NCBI RefSeq assembly: GCF_017742835.1
Contig: NZ_CP072392.1
Span: 4,053,695-4,117,694, forward strand
Source: Aquabacter sp. L1I39
GTDB lineage: Bacteria; Pseudomonadota; Alphaproteobacteria; Rhizobiales; Xanthobacteraceae
Length of the DNA: 64,000 bases
Reading direction: 5' to 3'
The position numbers were made by a program, and so were the translations under genes. Shown here in pieces: positions 26,526-35,584 of this stretch. Positions within the stretch are counted from its first letter, which is position 1, and the number at the start of each line of letters is the position of its first letter. The notes beneath the pieces were generated by a model. The model saw nothing but the letters and a program-made list of their open reading frames with translations. It did not search any database and was not told the origin of the DNA.

Positions 26526-27494
26526 TCAGCGCCGCGCGCCTTGCGTGCGCACGCCGGGTGCGGGGCGCTCCACCAGCACTTCGCGCCGGAAGCGCACGAG
26601 GCGCGCCGGCCGCCCGCCGGTGGCCGAGACGGTTTCGCCGGTTTCCTCCACGAGACCTTGCGTCTCCACGAGGCGGCGGAAGTTTTGCTTGTGCAGGAGC
26701 ATGCCGGAGAGGGCCTCCACCGCCCGCTGCAATTGCAGCAGGGTGAAGGCGGGGGGCATCAGCTCGAACACCACCGGTCGATACTTGATCTTGCCCCGCA
26801 GGCGGCCGATGGCGGTGGCGAGGATCCGGCGGTGGTCGAAGGACATGGGCCGGCCAAGCGCGAGGGTGAGCGGCCGGTCCGCCTCGTCGGTGCGGGATTC
26901 GGCAACAAGGCCCGCCTCATAAAGCAATTCGTAGCGCTCCAGCACCCGCTCGTCGTTCCATGTGCCGCCGCCGTCGGGAAAGGCGAGGCGTCGGCGCATG
27001 CGCCGCACGTCCGCGCTGCGGGCATCGGGGGCAGCCTCCGCCCACGCTTCCAGCGCCGCCTCGATATGGTCGAGCAAAGCCGGGCGTCCGCCGCGCCAGT
27101 CTTCCCAGGGAAAGAAGCCGTACCAGTCGAGCCAGGCCGCTTCCGCCTCGCCCGCCGTGCGGGCCTCCCGCACCAAGGCGAGATAGGCCACCGAGAGCGC
27201 GCGCGCGCCGGCATCGTGCCGGTCCAGATCGCCGAAGGTGTAGAGCTGCTCCACATAATTGAGCCGCTGGTCGGTCTGCCGCTCCACCCAGGAGCGCAGG
27301 CCCGCCTCCAGGGTGCGATGGGCCGGCTCCAGCGGCCCTGACGGCAGTGCTGGCCGCTCGCCCCATTGCAGCGCCAGGACGCGCGGCTCATCCGCCGTCA
27401 CCGCCAGCACCACCGCCGACAGGTCGATGCTGACGCCGGAGGGCGTCGTCGCGGCGGGGCGGTCTGTGAGGGAAGAGGAGGAGGGATCGCCCAT
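26526..27494 (-). CDS. NrtR-like Nudix-related transcriptional regulator ('NAD regulator')
   Basis: A 322-residue protein with an N-terminal Nudix fold and a C-terminal winged-helix domain (FELMPPAFTLLQLQRAVEAL, then GRPARLVRFRREVLV). In NrtR-type regulators the Nudix domain senses ADP-ribose-like NAD metabolites and controls NAD synthesis. The Nudix box here is degenerate: the region starting GPLEPAHRTLEAGL has S and R where the box needs glutamates, so hydrolysis is unlikely. No nad gene is next to it. The start at 27494 is an ATG divergent from the ialB-like gene, with about 160 bases between. Confidence 0.8.
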   Translation of the reverse strand: MGDPSSSSLTDRPAATTPSGVSIDLSAVVLAVTADEPRVLALQWGERPALPSGPLEPAHRTLEAGLRSWVERQTDQRLNYVEQLYTFGDLDRHDAGARALSVAYLALVREARTAGEAEAAWLDWYGFFPWEDWRGGRPALLDHIEAALEAWAEAAPDARSADVRRMRRRLAFPDGGGTWNDERVLERYELLYEAGLVAESRTDEADRPLTLALGRPMSFDHRRILATAIGRLRGKIKYRPVVFELMPPAFTLLQLQRAVEALSGMLLHKQNFRRLVETQGLVEETGETVSATGGRPARLVRFRREVLVERPAPGVRTQGARR

Positions 27495-27656
27495 GGCATC
27501 CGGGAGGGGAGGGGAACAAGGTCAAAGCTATGGCCCGAAGCGGACCGTGCGGCAATGGGGCGATGGGTGAAGGTGCGCGGAACCTTCTCGCTTGCGCCCC
27601 CAGTTGGCTTCCCGGCGGTGGCTCGCTATGGAATTGAGCACCATAGGGGAAACACC

Positions 27657-28322
27657 ATGAAGGCCACCCTGACCGTCTCCGCCCGCCCCGCCTCGGCACC
27701 CGCCCGTGCCCTTTCCACGTTCGCCCGCGCCTGCCTCTTGGCGGCCGGCCTGATGCTCGCCGCCGGCCCGGCGCTTGCCCAGGCGCAGGCGCCTGCCGCG
27801 CAGCCGGCCGCGCCTAAAAAGCCGGCCCCCGCCCAGCCCGCCGCCCCTAAGCCCGCGCTCGGTGCCCAGGATGACGGCCCCTCCCGCACCACAGCCACCT
27901 ATGACGACTGGGTGGTGCGGTGCGAGCGCACGGAATTGGCGGGTGGCAGCAAGGTGTGCGAGGCCGCGCAGACGCTGCAGATCGGCACCCAGCAGCAGGG
28001 CCTCGTGGCCCAGGTGGTGTTCGGCAAGATCAAGTCCGACGCCCCGCTGCGGCTGGTGCTCCAGCTTCCCGTGGGCGTGTGGCTGCCCGCCGGCGCCCAG
28101 CTGACCGTGGGCGATAATGCCAAGCCCATTTCCGCCGGTTTCAAATTCTGCATCCGCGCCTGCATCGCCGACGTGGACCTCACCGCGCCGGAGGCCGCAA
28201 GCCTGTCCACCGCCACCGGCAGCGCGTCCATCACCTTCCAGGATCGCAATCAGCAGCAGGTGACCATTCCGGTCTCGCTGAAGGGCCTGTCAGCGGCGCT
28301 GGCCGCGCGCGACAAGATGTGA
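27657..28322 (+). CDS. Invasion-associated locus B (IalB) family protein
   Basis: A 221-residue exported protein. The signal peptide covers about residues 1-41 (ending ALA-QAQ), followed by a short proline/alanine linker and the IalB domain: YDDWVVRCER, then CEAAQTLQI, then VWLPAGAQLTVG and FKFCIRACIAD. In Bartonella the homologue is linked to host-cell invasion, but the family is widespread in free-living alphaproteobacteria and its general role is unclear. Start ATG 27657 follows TAGGGGAAACACC. A bidirectional-looking terminator lies after the stop. Confidence 0.9.
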   Translation: MKATLTVSARPASAPARALSTFARACLLAAGLMLAAGPALAQAQAPAAQPAAPKKPAPAQPAAPKPALGAQDDGPSRTTATYDDWVVRCERTELAGGSKVCEAAQTLQIGTQQQGLVAQVVFGKIKSDAPLRLVLQLPVGVWLPAGAQLTVGDNAKPISAGFKFCIRACIADVDLTAPEAASLSTATGSASITFQDRNQQQVTIPVSLKGLSAALAARDKM

Positions 28323-28354
28323 GGCGGATCCGCCCCCTTTACGCCCGCCTTATG

Positions 28355-28394
28355 AAAAAGGCCCCGTCCACCAGCCGGCGGACGGGGCCTTTTC
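28355..28394. terminator. Bidirectional terminator between ialB-like gene and pepF
   Basis: AAGGCCCCGTCC (28358-28369) pairs with GGACGGGGCCTT (28380-28391), flanked by A run at 28355-28359 and T run at 28390-28393, so it can work on both strands between the convergent genes. Confidence 0.8.
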
Positions 28395-28412
28395 CTTGCC
28401 GCGAGGGAGGCG

Positions 28413-30260
28413 TCAGGCGCCATCCATCTCCTCAAGCTCGGTGATCATGCGGTCGATGAGGCCAAGGCCGGTCTGCCAGAAGGCCGGGTCCCGGGCATCA
28501 AGGCCGAACGGGGCGAGAAGCTCCGCATGGTGCTTGGTGCCGCCGGCGGACAGCATGTCCAGATAGCGCTCGGCAAAGCCGTCGGCCGCCTTCTCATAGA
28601 CCGCGTACAGCGAGTTCACGAGGCAGTCGCCGAAGGCATAGGCGTACACATAGAAGGGCGAATGGATGAAGTGGGGGATATAGGTCCAGTAGGTCTCGTA
28701 TCCCGGGCCGAGGTGAATGGCCGGGCCGAGGCTCTCGGTCTGCACCTGCATCCACAATTCGCCCACCTTGTCGGAGGTGAGTTCGCCATTGCGCCGCTCG
28801 GTGTGGACGAGGCGCTCGAAATTGTAGAAGGCGGTCTGGCGGACCACCGTGTTGATCATGTCCTCCACCTTCTGGGCGAGCATGATCTTGCGGGCGCGGG
28901 GCGTTTCCGCCTGGGCCAGCAGCCGGCGGAAGGTGAGCATCTCGCCGAACACCGAGGCGGTTTCCGCCAGCGTCAGCGGGGTGGGCGCCATCAGTGCGCC
29001 CTGCCGGCCCGCCAGCACCTGGTGGACGCCATGGCCCAGCTCATGGGCGAGCGTCATCACGTCCCGCGGCTTACCCTGGTAGTTGAGCAGCACATAGGGG
29101 TGCGCGGACGGCACGGTCGGGTGCGCGAAGGCGCCGGGCGACTTGCCGGGGCGCACCGGCGCGTCGATCCAGTTCTTGTCGAAGAAGGTGCGGGCGATGT
29201 CCGCCATGCGCGGCGAGAAGGTGCCGTAGGCGCCGAGCACGGTGTCGCGGGCTTCCGCCCAGCCGATCTCGCGGCTCTCCACCTTGGGGAGAGGGGCGTT
29301 GCGATCCCAGAATTCCAGCTTCTCCTTGCCGAACCACTTGGCCTTCAAGGCATAATAGCGGTGGGAGAGGCGCGGATAGGAGCCGCGGATGGCCTCCACC
29401 ATGGCGTCCACCACCTCCTTCTCCACCCGGTTGGCCAGGTGCCGGGAGGAAGCCACATCGGTGAAGCCGCGCCAGCGGTCGGAGATTTCCTTGTCCTTGG
29501 CCAGCGTGTTGGTGATGAGGGTGAAGAGGCGGATATTCTTGCCGAACACCTCCGCCAGCGCCAGCGCCGCCGCCTTGCGGACCTCCTCATTGGGGTCCTG
29601 GAGGAGGTTGAGCGTGGGCTCGATGGCCAGCTCCTTGCCGTTCACCGTGAAGCGCAGGCTGGACATGGTCTCGTCGAACAGCCGGCTCCAGGCCCCGCGC
29701 GAGGGGTTGGACTTCTCGTGGAAGAGCTGCTCGATCTTGTCGTCCAGCTGGAACGGTTTGTCCGCGCGCAGGTCCTCCACCCAGGGCCGGTAATGGCCGA
29801 GGGCCAGGTCCGCCATGGCGGTCTCCAGCGCGGCGTCGTCCAGCCGGTTCAGCTCCAGGGTGAAGAACAGAAGATGGGTGGAGGCGTCGGTCAGGCGCTC
29901 CTGGATGTCGCCATAGAATTTGGTGCGGACGGAATCGGACGTATCCCCCGCATAGATCAGGCTGCCATATGAGGCGATGCGGCCCAGGAGGTCGTCGATG
30001 GCCTCATAGCGCTTCACCGCCGCGCCGAGGGCGGCGCCCGCATCCGGGCCGGCGAGGAGGTCGGCGAGCTTGCCCTTATAGGCCTCCTCGAATGCCTTGC
30101 ACTCCACGTCCGCTTTTTCGAGATCGGCAGTCAGCGCCGGGGAATCCATGGCCGGGTAGAGATCGGCGAGGTTCCATTCCGGCAGGGCCTCGGCCGTGCG
30201 GGCGGCGGCGGCCAGCTCATGGGCGAACAGCTCATGGGCAAAGAGGGCGGAACCGAACAT
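28413..30260 (-). CDS. pepF: M3-family oligoendopeptidase F
   Basis: A 615-residue zinc metallopeptidase of family M3. The active-site motif HELGH is at about residue 405 (LAHELGHGVHQ), with the downstream glutamate in LAETASVFGEML. The helical N-terminal domain (residues 30-210) and the C-terminal AYAFGDCLVNSLY segment are typical of PepF. No signal peptide is evident, so it should be cytoplasmic and cleave oligopeptides. The start ATG 30260 is preceded by CCGGAGGT; the earlier in-frame codons in the longer frame have no ribosome site. It is divergent from the response regulator. Confidence 0.93.
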   Translation of the reverse strand: MFGSALFAHELFAHELAAAARTAEALPEWNLADLYPAMDSPALTADLEKADVECKAFEEAYKGKLADLLAGPDAGAALGAAVKRYEAIDDLLGRIASYGSLIYAGDTSDSVRTKFYGDIQERLTDASTHLLFFTLELNRLDDAALETAMADLALGHYRPWVEDLRADKPFQLDDKIEQLFHEKSNPSRGAWSRLFDETMSSLRFTVNGKELAIEPTLNLLQDPNEEVRKAAALALAEVFGKNIRLFTLITNTLAKDKEISDRWRGFTDVASSRHLANRVEKEVVDAMVEAIRGSYPRLSHRYYALKAKWFGKEKLEFWDRNAPLPKVESREIGWAEARDTVLGAYGTFSPRMADIARTFFDKNWIDAPVRPGKSPGAFAHPTVPSAHPYVLLNYQGKPRDVMTLAHELGHGVHQVLAGRQGALMAPTPLTLAETASVFGEMLTFRRLLAQAETPRARKIMLAQKVEDMINTVVRQTAFYNFERLVHTERRNGELTSDKVGELWMQVQTESLGPAIHLGPGYETYWTYIPHFIHSPFYVYAYAFGDCLVNSLYAVYEKAADGFAERYLDMLSAGGTKHHAELLAPFGLDARDPAFWQTGLGLIDRMITELEEMDGA

Positions 30261-30471
30261 GAGACCTCCGGAATCTGGGCGGACTTTTCCCCCCGCCGGT
30301 TCTAGCGCGGCGGGAGGGGCCGCTTCAACGGCACCGGTCGGCGGGCGCATCCGCAATGGAAGCATCCGCCGGCCGGCCGTCCTTCCTTAGATAGGTCTTA
30401 ACCATCCCACGCCAAGCTCTGTGGAGAATCACCTTCCCGGCCTTGCGCCGCTTCCCCCGAGCGTCCCGTCG

Positions 30472-31143
30472 ATGATGACCTGCCGCACGTCCCCCGTCCG
30501 CCTCCTTCTCGTGGAAGACGACCCGCTCGAACGGCGCCGCCTGGAAGGCGTGCTCGCCGGCCTCGGCCATGAGGTGGAGAGCGTCGGCGACGGGGATGCC
30601 GCGCTGGCGCGCCTTCTGGGGGAGCGATTCGACGCCGTGCTGCTGGACCTTGTCATTCCCGGCCTCGATGGCATGGGCCTCATCGGCGCGCTCAGGCGGC
30701 GCGGCGACGATACGCCCGTGGTGGCGGCGGTGACCGCCGCCGGGCTTGAGGGCGCCGCTTCCGCCATGAAGGCGGGGGCGAACGATTTCGTTGTGAAGCC
30801 GGCCGGGGCGCTGCGCCTGAAGGTGGCGCTCGACAATGCCATGGCGCTGGCCGCCGCCCGCCGCGCTGCCGCCTCCAACGTGGTCACACTTCCCGTGGCC
30901 CGCCCGGCCGTGGAGGAGGAGCCGGCGGACGCGCTCAGCCTCACCGACCGGCAGGGCCATGTGCGTGCGCTGGTGCAGATCGAGGCGGAAGCCATCCGGG
31001 CGGCGGTGTCCCTTTATGGCGGGCGCATGAGCGAGGTGGCGCGCCGGCTGGGCATCGGCCGCTCAACGCTCTACCGCCGCATGGCGGCGCTGGGGCTCGC
31101 CAGCGAGGAACCTTTGGCTGCGCTGGCGGTTGCGGCTGAGTGA
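30472..31143 (+). CDS. Response regulator with Fis-type HTH and no AAA+ domain
   Basis: A 223-residue response regulator. The receiver domain (residues 8-125) has LLVEDDP, phospho-acceptor in VLLDLVIPGLDG, and lysine in DFVVKPAG. It is followed by a linker and a C-terminal Fis-type HTH (MSEVARRLGIGRSTLYRRM, about residues 185-203). This looks like an NtrC/NtrX-type regulator that lacks the sigma-54 activating AAA+ domain, so it would bind DNA but not activate sigma-54 polymerase. Start is ATG 30472 or 30475; an earlier GTG at 30421 is possible. It has no adjacent sensor kinase and is followed by an L,D-transpeptidase. Confidence 0.85.
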   Translation: MMTCRTSPVRLLLVEDDPLERRRLEGVLAGLGHEVESVGDGDAALARLLGERFDAVLLDLVIPGLDGMGLIGALRRRGDDTPVVAAVTAAGLEGAASAMKAGANDFVVKPAGALRLKVALDNAMALAAARRAAASNVVTLPVARPAVEEEPADALSLTDRQGHVRALVQIEAEAIRAAVSLYGGRMSEVARRLGIGRSTLYRRMAALGLASEEPLAALAVAAE

Positions 31144-31271
31144 CAGGGTCATGAAATGTGAACCGGCGCCGTGCCTTGTGACTTGAACGGAACGGCGCCG
31201 CCCGCATGCTGGAGCACCGGCACTGGGCGGAGCCGGGCGTTGCAATGGAGCGGCCGATGGCCGGGAGTAAC

Positions 31272-33284
31272 ATGAAAGCCGGACCCCTTCTGTCTGTGCT
31301 CGCCGCCGCCCTGATGGCGAGCGTCGCGCCGGTCCTTGCACAGGTCGCGCCCCCCACCGGCAATGCCGGCATGGGCACGGCGGTGGATGCCGCCCCCTCC
31401 GCTGGCGATGGCGCCCCCCATCATCTTCTTGGCGAGGCCCCCGCCCCGGGGGAGGCGAGCGCCCGCGGCGGAGCTGCGGCGGTCACCACGCCCATTACCC
31501 CCGCCACACGTCCCCGCGCCGCAACCGCCGTGCCTGCGCCGGCCGTGCCGTTGGTGCCCCACGCCCATGTGGAGGGAGCGCCGCCCCGCCCGCCCGCACC
31601 CGCTCGTGCGCAGGCGGACTTCCCCGCGCCTCCGCCCCCCGCCGCCGCCCCGAGCGGCCTCGCGGCAGGCCAGGGCCCTGCTTCTCCCGCCCCCGCTTCG
31701 CCCTCCGCACCTCCGGTCGCGACCGTGAAGGCCGATCCGTTGGCGCCCGTTGCGGCGGAACTGGCGTCCCTGCTCTCCCAGCCGGCCACCGGCTCGGCCT
31801 CCGCCCAGCGCGAGCGGGAGGCCGTGGCGGCCTTCTATGCGGCGCGCGGCTACGCGCCGGTCTTCATCGGTGAACGCGGGCTCTCGGCGCGCGGGCAGGC
31901 GGTGTCCGCCCGCCTCGCCAAGGCCGATGAGGACGGCCTTGATCCGAAGGATTATGGGCTGCCGCGCCTCTCCGCGCCGTCCGATGCGGCGGGGCTCGCC
32001 CGCGACGAACTGAAGTTCGCCTCCACCGCATTGCTCTATGCCCGCCACGCCCAGGCGGGTCGGTTCGATCCCGAGCGCATTTCCGGCCTGGTGACGCCGG
32101 TGCGGCAGATCCCCGATCCGCTCGCCATTCTCTCGACGCTCGCCACCGCTCCCGATGCGGGGGCTGCGCTCGCCGCCTTCAACCCGCCCCATCCGGGCTA
32201 CAAGGCGCTCAAGGCCAAGCTGGCGGATGCCCGCGCGCGGCCAAAGGCCCCCTCTGTCCATGTGCCGCCAGGGCCGACGCTGCGCCCCGGCGATGCGGAT
32301 CCGCGCGTCGCCGCCCTGCGTGCACGGCTGAACGTGGCTTCCGCCCCCCTCGGCGGGCAGATCTATGATGCTGGCCTCACCGAGGCGGTGCGCCGCTTCC
32401 AGACCGACAATGGGCTGGACGCCGACGGCGTGGTGGGCGCCGCCACGCTGGAGGTGCTCAACCGCTTCGACGGCTCGCGCAGCCGCACCGATGACATCAT
32501 CGTCAATATGGAGCGCTGGCGCTGGCTGCCGCGGGATCTGGGCACCGCCTATGTGATGGTGAACATTCCCGAATATATGGTCCGCATCGTGGATGGCGGG
32601 AAGGTGATCCACCAGGCGCGCGTGATCGTGGGTAAGCCGGACACGCCGACCCCGCTTTTGACCCGCGACATGACCTATGCCGTGGTCAATCCCTATTGGA
32701 ACATCCCGCCCACCATCGCCCGCAAGGAGATGCTGCCCAACCTCCAGCGCGATCCCTATTACCTGGCGCGCCAGGGCATCGAGATCACACGCGGGGGCAA
32801 GGTGGTGGATCCCACCGCGGTGAATTGGGCGAATGGCCTGTCCGGCTATTCGTTCCGCCAGCCGCCGGGTGAGCGCAATGCGCTGGGGCGCATCAAGTTC
32901 ATGTTCCCCAACGACCATTCGGTCTATCTGCACGACACCTCCTCGCCGCGCCTGTTCGCCAACGAGAAGCGGGCCTATTCCCATGGCTGCATGCGGGTGC
33001 AGGACCCGTTGAGCTTCGGCGAGGTCATCTTCGGCCTCGGCATGCGCGATGACAGCTGGACCCAGGAGCGCATCGGCAAGATGTTCGGGGGCGCCGAGCG
33101 CTATCTGACCTTCAAGCAGAAGATCCCCGTCCACGTGGTCTATTTCACCGTCTGGGTGGACGAGACCGGGGTGTTGCGCGGGCGGGACGACATTTACGGC
33201 ATCGACTCGAAGATGCGCGAGCTGCTGCATCTCGACACACCCCAGCACCTGGCCGCCGGCAAGCCCACCGCCGCCACCCGCTGA
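31272..33284 (+). CDS. YcbB-type L,D-transpeptidase with peptidoglycan-binding domain
   Basis: A 670-residue protein. The signal peptide is at residues 1-24 (MKAGPLLSVLAAAL, ending VLAQ), then a proline/alanine linker (25-160), a helical scaffold domain (about 175-325), a PG_binding_1 domain (LRPGDADPRVAALRARL to VVGAATLEVLN), and a YkuD catalytic domain with HDTSSPRLF and SHGCMRV (nucleophile cysteine about 571). It should make 3-3 peptidoglycan cross-links or anchor proteins in the periplasm. I chose ATG 31272 because GGGAG precedes it and the signal peptide begins there. A strong terminator follows. Confidence 0.9.
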   Translation: MKAGPLLSVLAAALMASVAPVLAQVAPPTGNAGMGTAVDAAPSAGDGAPHHLLGEAPAPGEASARGGAAAVTTPITPATRPRAATAVPAPAVPLVPHAHVEGAPPRPPAPARAQADFPAPPPPAAAPSGLAAGQGPASPAPASPSAPPVATVKADPLAPVAAELASLLSQPATGSASAQREREAVAAFYAARGYAPVFIGERGLSARGQAVSARLAKADEDGLDPKDYGLPRLSAPSDAAGLARDELKFASTALLYARHAQAGRFDPERISGLVTPVRQIPDPLAILSTLATAPDAGAALAAFNPPHPGYKALKAKLADARARPKAPSVHVPPGPTLRPGDADPRVAALRARLNVASAPLGGQIYDAGLTEAVRRFQTDNGLDADGVVGAATLEVLNRFDGSRSRTDDIIVNMERWRWLPRDLGTAYVMVNIPEYMVRIVDGGKVIHQARVIVGKPDTPTPLLTRDMTYAVVNPYWNIPPTIARKEMLPNLQRDPYYLARQGIEITRGGKVVDPTAVNWANGLSGYSFRQPPGERNALGRIKFMFPNDHSVYLHDTSSPRLFANEKRAYSHGCMRVQDPLSFGEVIFGLGMRDDSWTQERIGKMFGGAERYLTFKQKIPVHVVYFTVWVDETGVLRGRDDIYGIDSKMRELLHLDTPQHLAAGKPTAATR

Positions 33285-33301
33285 TCGCCGTCTGTTCCAA
33301 G

Positions 33302-33335
33302 AGCCCCGCGCGGCGCCCGCCGCGCGGGGCTTTTT
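33302..33335 (+). terminator. Rho-independent terminator of the YcbB-like gene
   Basis: AGCCCCGCGCGG (33302-33313) pairs with CCGCGCGGGGCT (33320-33331) over a six-base loop and is followed by TTTTT. Confidence 0.9.
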
Positions 33336-33712
33336 GCGTCCGTGGTCGGGATTTCAGCCCTTCGCACCTGCGAAAAGGGGGCGCCATGGGCCGTCCGCCG
33401 CGGAGGCGGACCGGACATGAACGCCCCGTTAACGAAGCTTGCATGGAGCTGTGTCCTCAAGTTTCCGCTGCACGTTTTCGCCACACTGTGTCATTAATCA
33501 CACTCGCGTGACCGAGGCGAGCGGGCGGGACCCCGCAAACCGAGGTCTGGGGGCGCGGGGCGTACACACGCCCTTAACCGAACCCGACAAGACTCTTCTG
33601 AGCTTCGCGCCGCGCGCTGCTATGTGCGCGGCACCAGTCCGATCTGAGCCTCGGGTTCGAGACATTGCCCCTTCACCGTCTTTACGCCCGCTTTGTGCCC
33701 TCCAAACGCCTC
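33336..33712. other. Intergenic leader before the DUF882 gene
   Basis: About 375 bases without a convincing gene. It contains a small GC-rich hairpin near 33391-33413 (GTCCGCC...GGCGGAC) and several TTAA half-motifs, but no spaced pair that would make a CtrA box. A promoter is presumably between 33430 and 33500, where the base composition is less GC-rich (TTTTCGCCACACTG, TCATTAATCAC). No RNA gene is recognised. Confidence 0.4.
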
Positions 33713-35305
33713 ATGCTAGGCGCGCGGACGCGGGCCGTCATCGCCGCCGTCACCCTCTTCATGTGCGGCACCACCGCACTGCAGAATGCGGTGGCCAATG
33801 GCGACACCCGCACCCTCTACCTGCTCAACATGAATACGGGCGAGGGCGGCACCTTCACCTTCAAGAGGGAAGGGCGCTATGACGAGGCGGTGCTCAAGAA
33901 GCTGAACTGGTTCCTGCGCGACTGGCGCCGGGACGAGCCCACCAATATGGACCCCCAATTGTTCGACCTCGTCTGGGAGGTCTATCGGGATGTCGGGGCG
34001 TCCGAGAGCATCCATGTGGTGAGCGGCTATCGCTCCCCCCAGACCAATTCCATGCTGCGGTCCCGTTCCAAGCTGGTGGCCGAGCAGAGCCAGCACATGC
34101 GCGGCAAGGCGATGGACTTCTACATTCCCGGCGTCAGCATCACCGATCTTCGGGTGCTGGGATTGCGCATGCAGCGCGGCGGCGTCGGCTTCTATCCCAC
34201 CGCCAACACCCCCTTCGTGCACATGGACACCGGCGGCGTGCGCCACTGGCCGCGCATGACCCATGACCAGCTGGTGCGTGTGTTCCCCGACGAAAAGACC
34301 GTCCACATTCCCTCCGATGGCAAGCCGCTGGCCAATTACAAGGTGGCCCTGGCGGAGCTGGAGGCACGCGGCGGCACCGCCGGCGGACCGGACGAGGAAG
34401 ATTTCGGCTCCGGTCTGAAGAATTTCTTCGCCGCCCTGTTCGGTGGCGGGCGCAAATCGGCCGAGCCCTCCGGCGCCGAGGACATGAGCCCGGCGGAAGT
34501 GAAGGCCGCCGCCCGCAACGCCGCCAAGGGCGGGACGCAAGTGGCGTCCGTCGGCCCCGCCCAGGGTGGCGCCTATGTGGCCAGCGCCGACGACGACGAT
34601 ACGTCCGCCGCTCCGTCCTCGGCGCCTGCCGCCGCGCCGGCGCGCGCGGATGCCGGCCGCGCCGGGGCCCGGATCGCCGCCACCCCGGTGCCGTTGCCCA
34701 TCCGCGCCCCGCAGCCCAAGGTCACCACCGTGGCCCTCGCGCCCGCCCCGCTGCCTTCCGCACGGCCGGCGGAGATCGCGGCAGCCATCGTGACCGCCCA
34801 AGCGGTGCTGGCGCCTTTGCCCAACGCGCCACTGCCTTTGCGCCGTCCTTCCACCGCGGATGCGAGCCTCCAGGCGGCCGATCCCATCCAGACCGCCTCC
34901 ATTCCGCCGCTGCCCGCCGTCATCACCCGCGGCACCGGCACGCCGGAAGGCGCGCTCTCCTTCGCGCCCTCTGGCGACATGATCGGCGGTGCGCCCAACA
35001 CCATCCTCAGCCCCAACCTCCAGCCCATGCCCCAGCGGCCGAGGGAGCGGGCGCGCACGGCGGAGGTGCCGTTCGGACGGGTCTTCACCGCGCATAATTT
35101 CTCGTTCGAGCCCTATATGCGGGCGCCGGAAATGCGTGTCATGACCCAGTTCATGACCGCGCCGAAGGAAGTGGTGGCCACCGGCTTCAGCGCCGATCCC
35201 ACGGCAGGCCTGTCCACCAATCGCTTCTCCGGACCCGCCATCGCGGCTATCCCGGTCTACGCCTTCGCGCCCTCCAGCGTGCGGCTGACCCAGCGGCTCC
35301 AGTGA
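33713..35305 (+). CDS. DUF882 / YcbK-type (M15) murein peptidase with long linker
   Basis: A 530-residue exported protein. A signal peptide (residues 1-28, ending NAVA) is followed by the DUF882 peptidase domain (about 30-200). It has the M15 metal-binding pattern: SGYRSPQTN, HMRGKAMDFY (H and D) and FVHMDTG (H), matching the MepK/YcbK endopeptidase group that cleaves peptidoglycan cross-links. The C-terminal 300 residues are low-complexity alanine/proline with no domain I recognise. The start is unsure: TTG 33665, GTG 33695 and ATG 33713 are all in frame; I prefer 33713, which begins directly with the signal peptide. It is next to the L,D-transpeptidase gene. Confidence 0.87.
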   Translation: MLGARTRAVIAAVTLFMCGTTALQNAVANGDTRTLYLLNMNTGEGGTFTFKREGRYDEAVLKKLNWFLRDWRRDEPTNMDPQLFDLVWEVYRDVGASESIHVVSGYRSPQTNSMLRSRSKLVAEQSQHMRGKAMDFYIPGVSITDLRVLGLRMQRGGVGFYPTANTPFVHMDTGGVRHWPRMTHDQLVRVFPDEKTVHIPSDGKPLANYKVALAELEARGGTAGGPDEEDFGSGLKNFFAALFGGGRKSAEPSGAEDMSPAEVKAAARNAAKGGTQVASVGPAQGGAYVASADDDDTSAAPSSAPAAAPARADAGRAGARIAATPVPLPIRAPQPKVTTVALAPAPLPSARPAEIAAAIVTAQAVLAPLPNAPLPLRRPSTADASLQAADPIQTASIPPLPAVITRGTGTPEGALSFAPSGDMIGGAPNTILSPNLQPMPQRPRERARTAEVPFGRVFTAHNFSFEPYMRAPEMRVMTQFMTAPKEVVATGFSADPTAGLSTNRFSGPAIAAIPVYAFAPSSVRLTQRLQ

Positions 35306-35584
35306 CATAACGGCGTCAACCTTTTTTAGGGGCGACGTCTATGGTGAGGAGGGGCCGTACTGCTGAGTGTATACTTGAGTGTGTGAATTGATTAAAATTG
35401 CAGATAGCGTCATCCCCTTTGCGAGGGGTTAAAGTCAGGCCCCTCCGTGAATGTCCTGCACCGCGTGAAAATCGCTGGAATGTATCTAGTCTTCGGGGGA
35501 GGTGTGTTATTTCGGAGGTTGAGAATGCCGTTAATCTCACCGGATAAATCCGCTCGAGATTGAAGGGGATTGAGATATTATAGG
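35306..35584. other. Intergenic boundary of the AT-rich island
   Basis: Just under 280 bases between the DUF882 gene and the membrane-protein gene on the minus strand. Base composition drops here from GC-rich to AT-rich. I see no inverted repeat, attachment site, tRNA end or terminator that would explain an insertion event. Confidence 0.4.
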
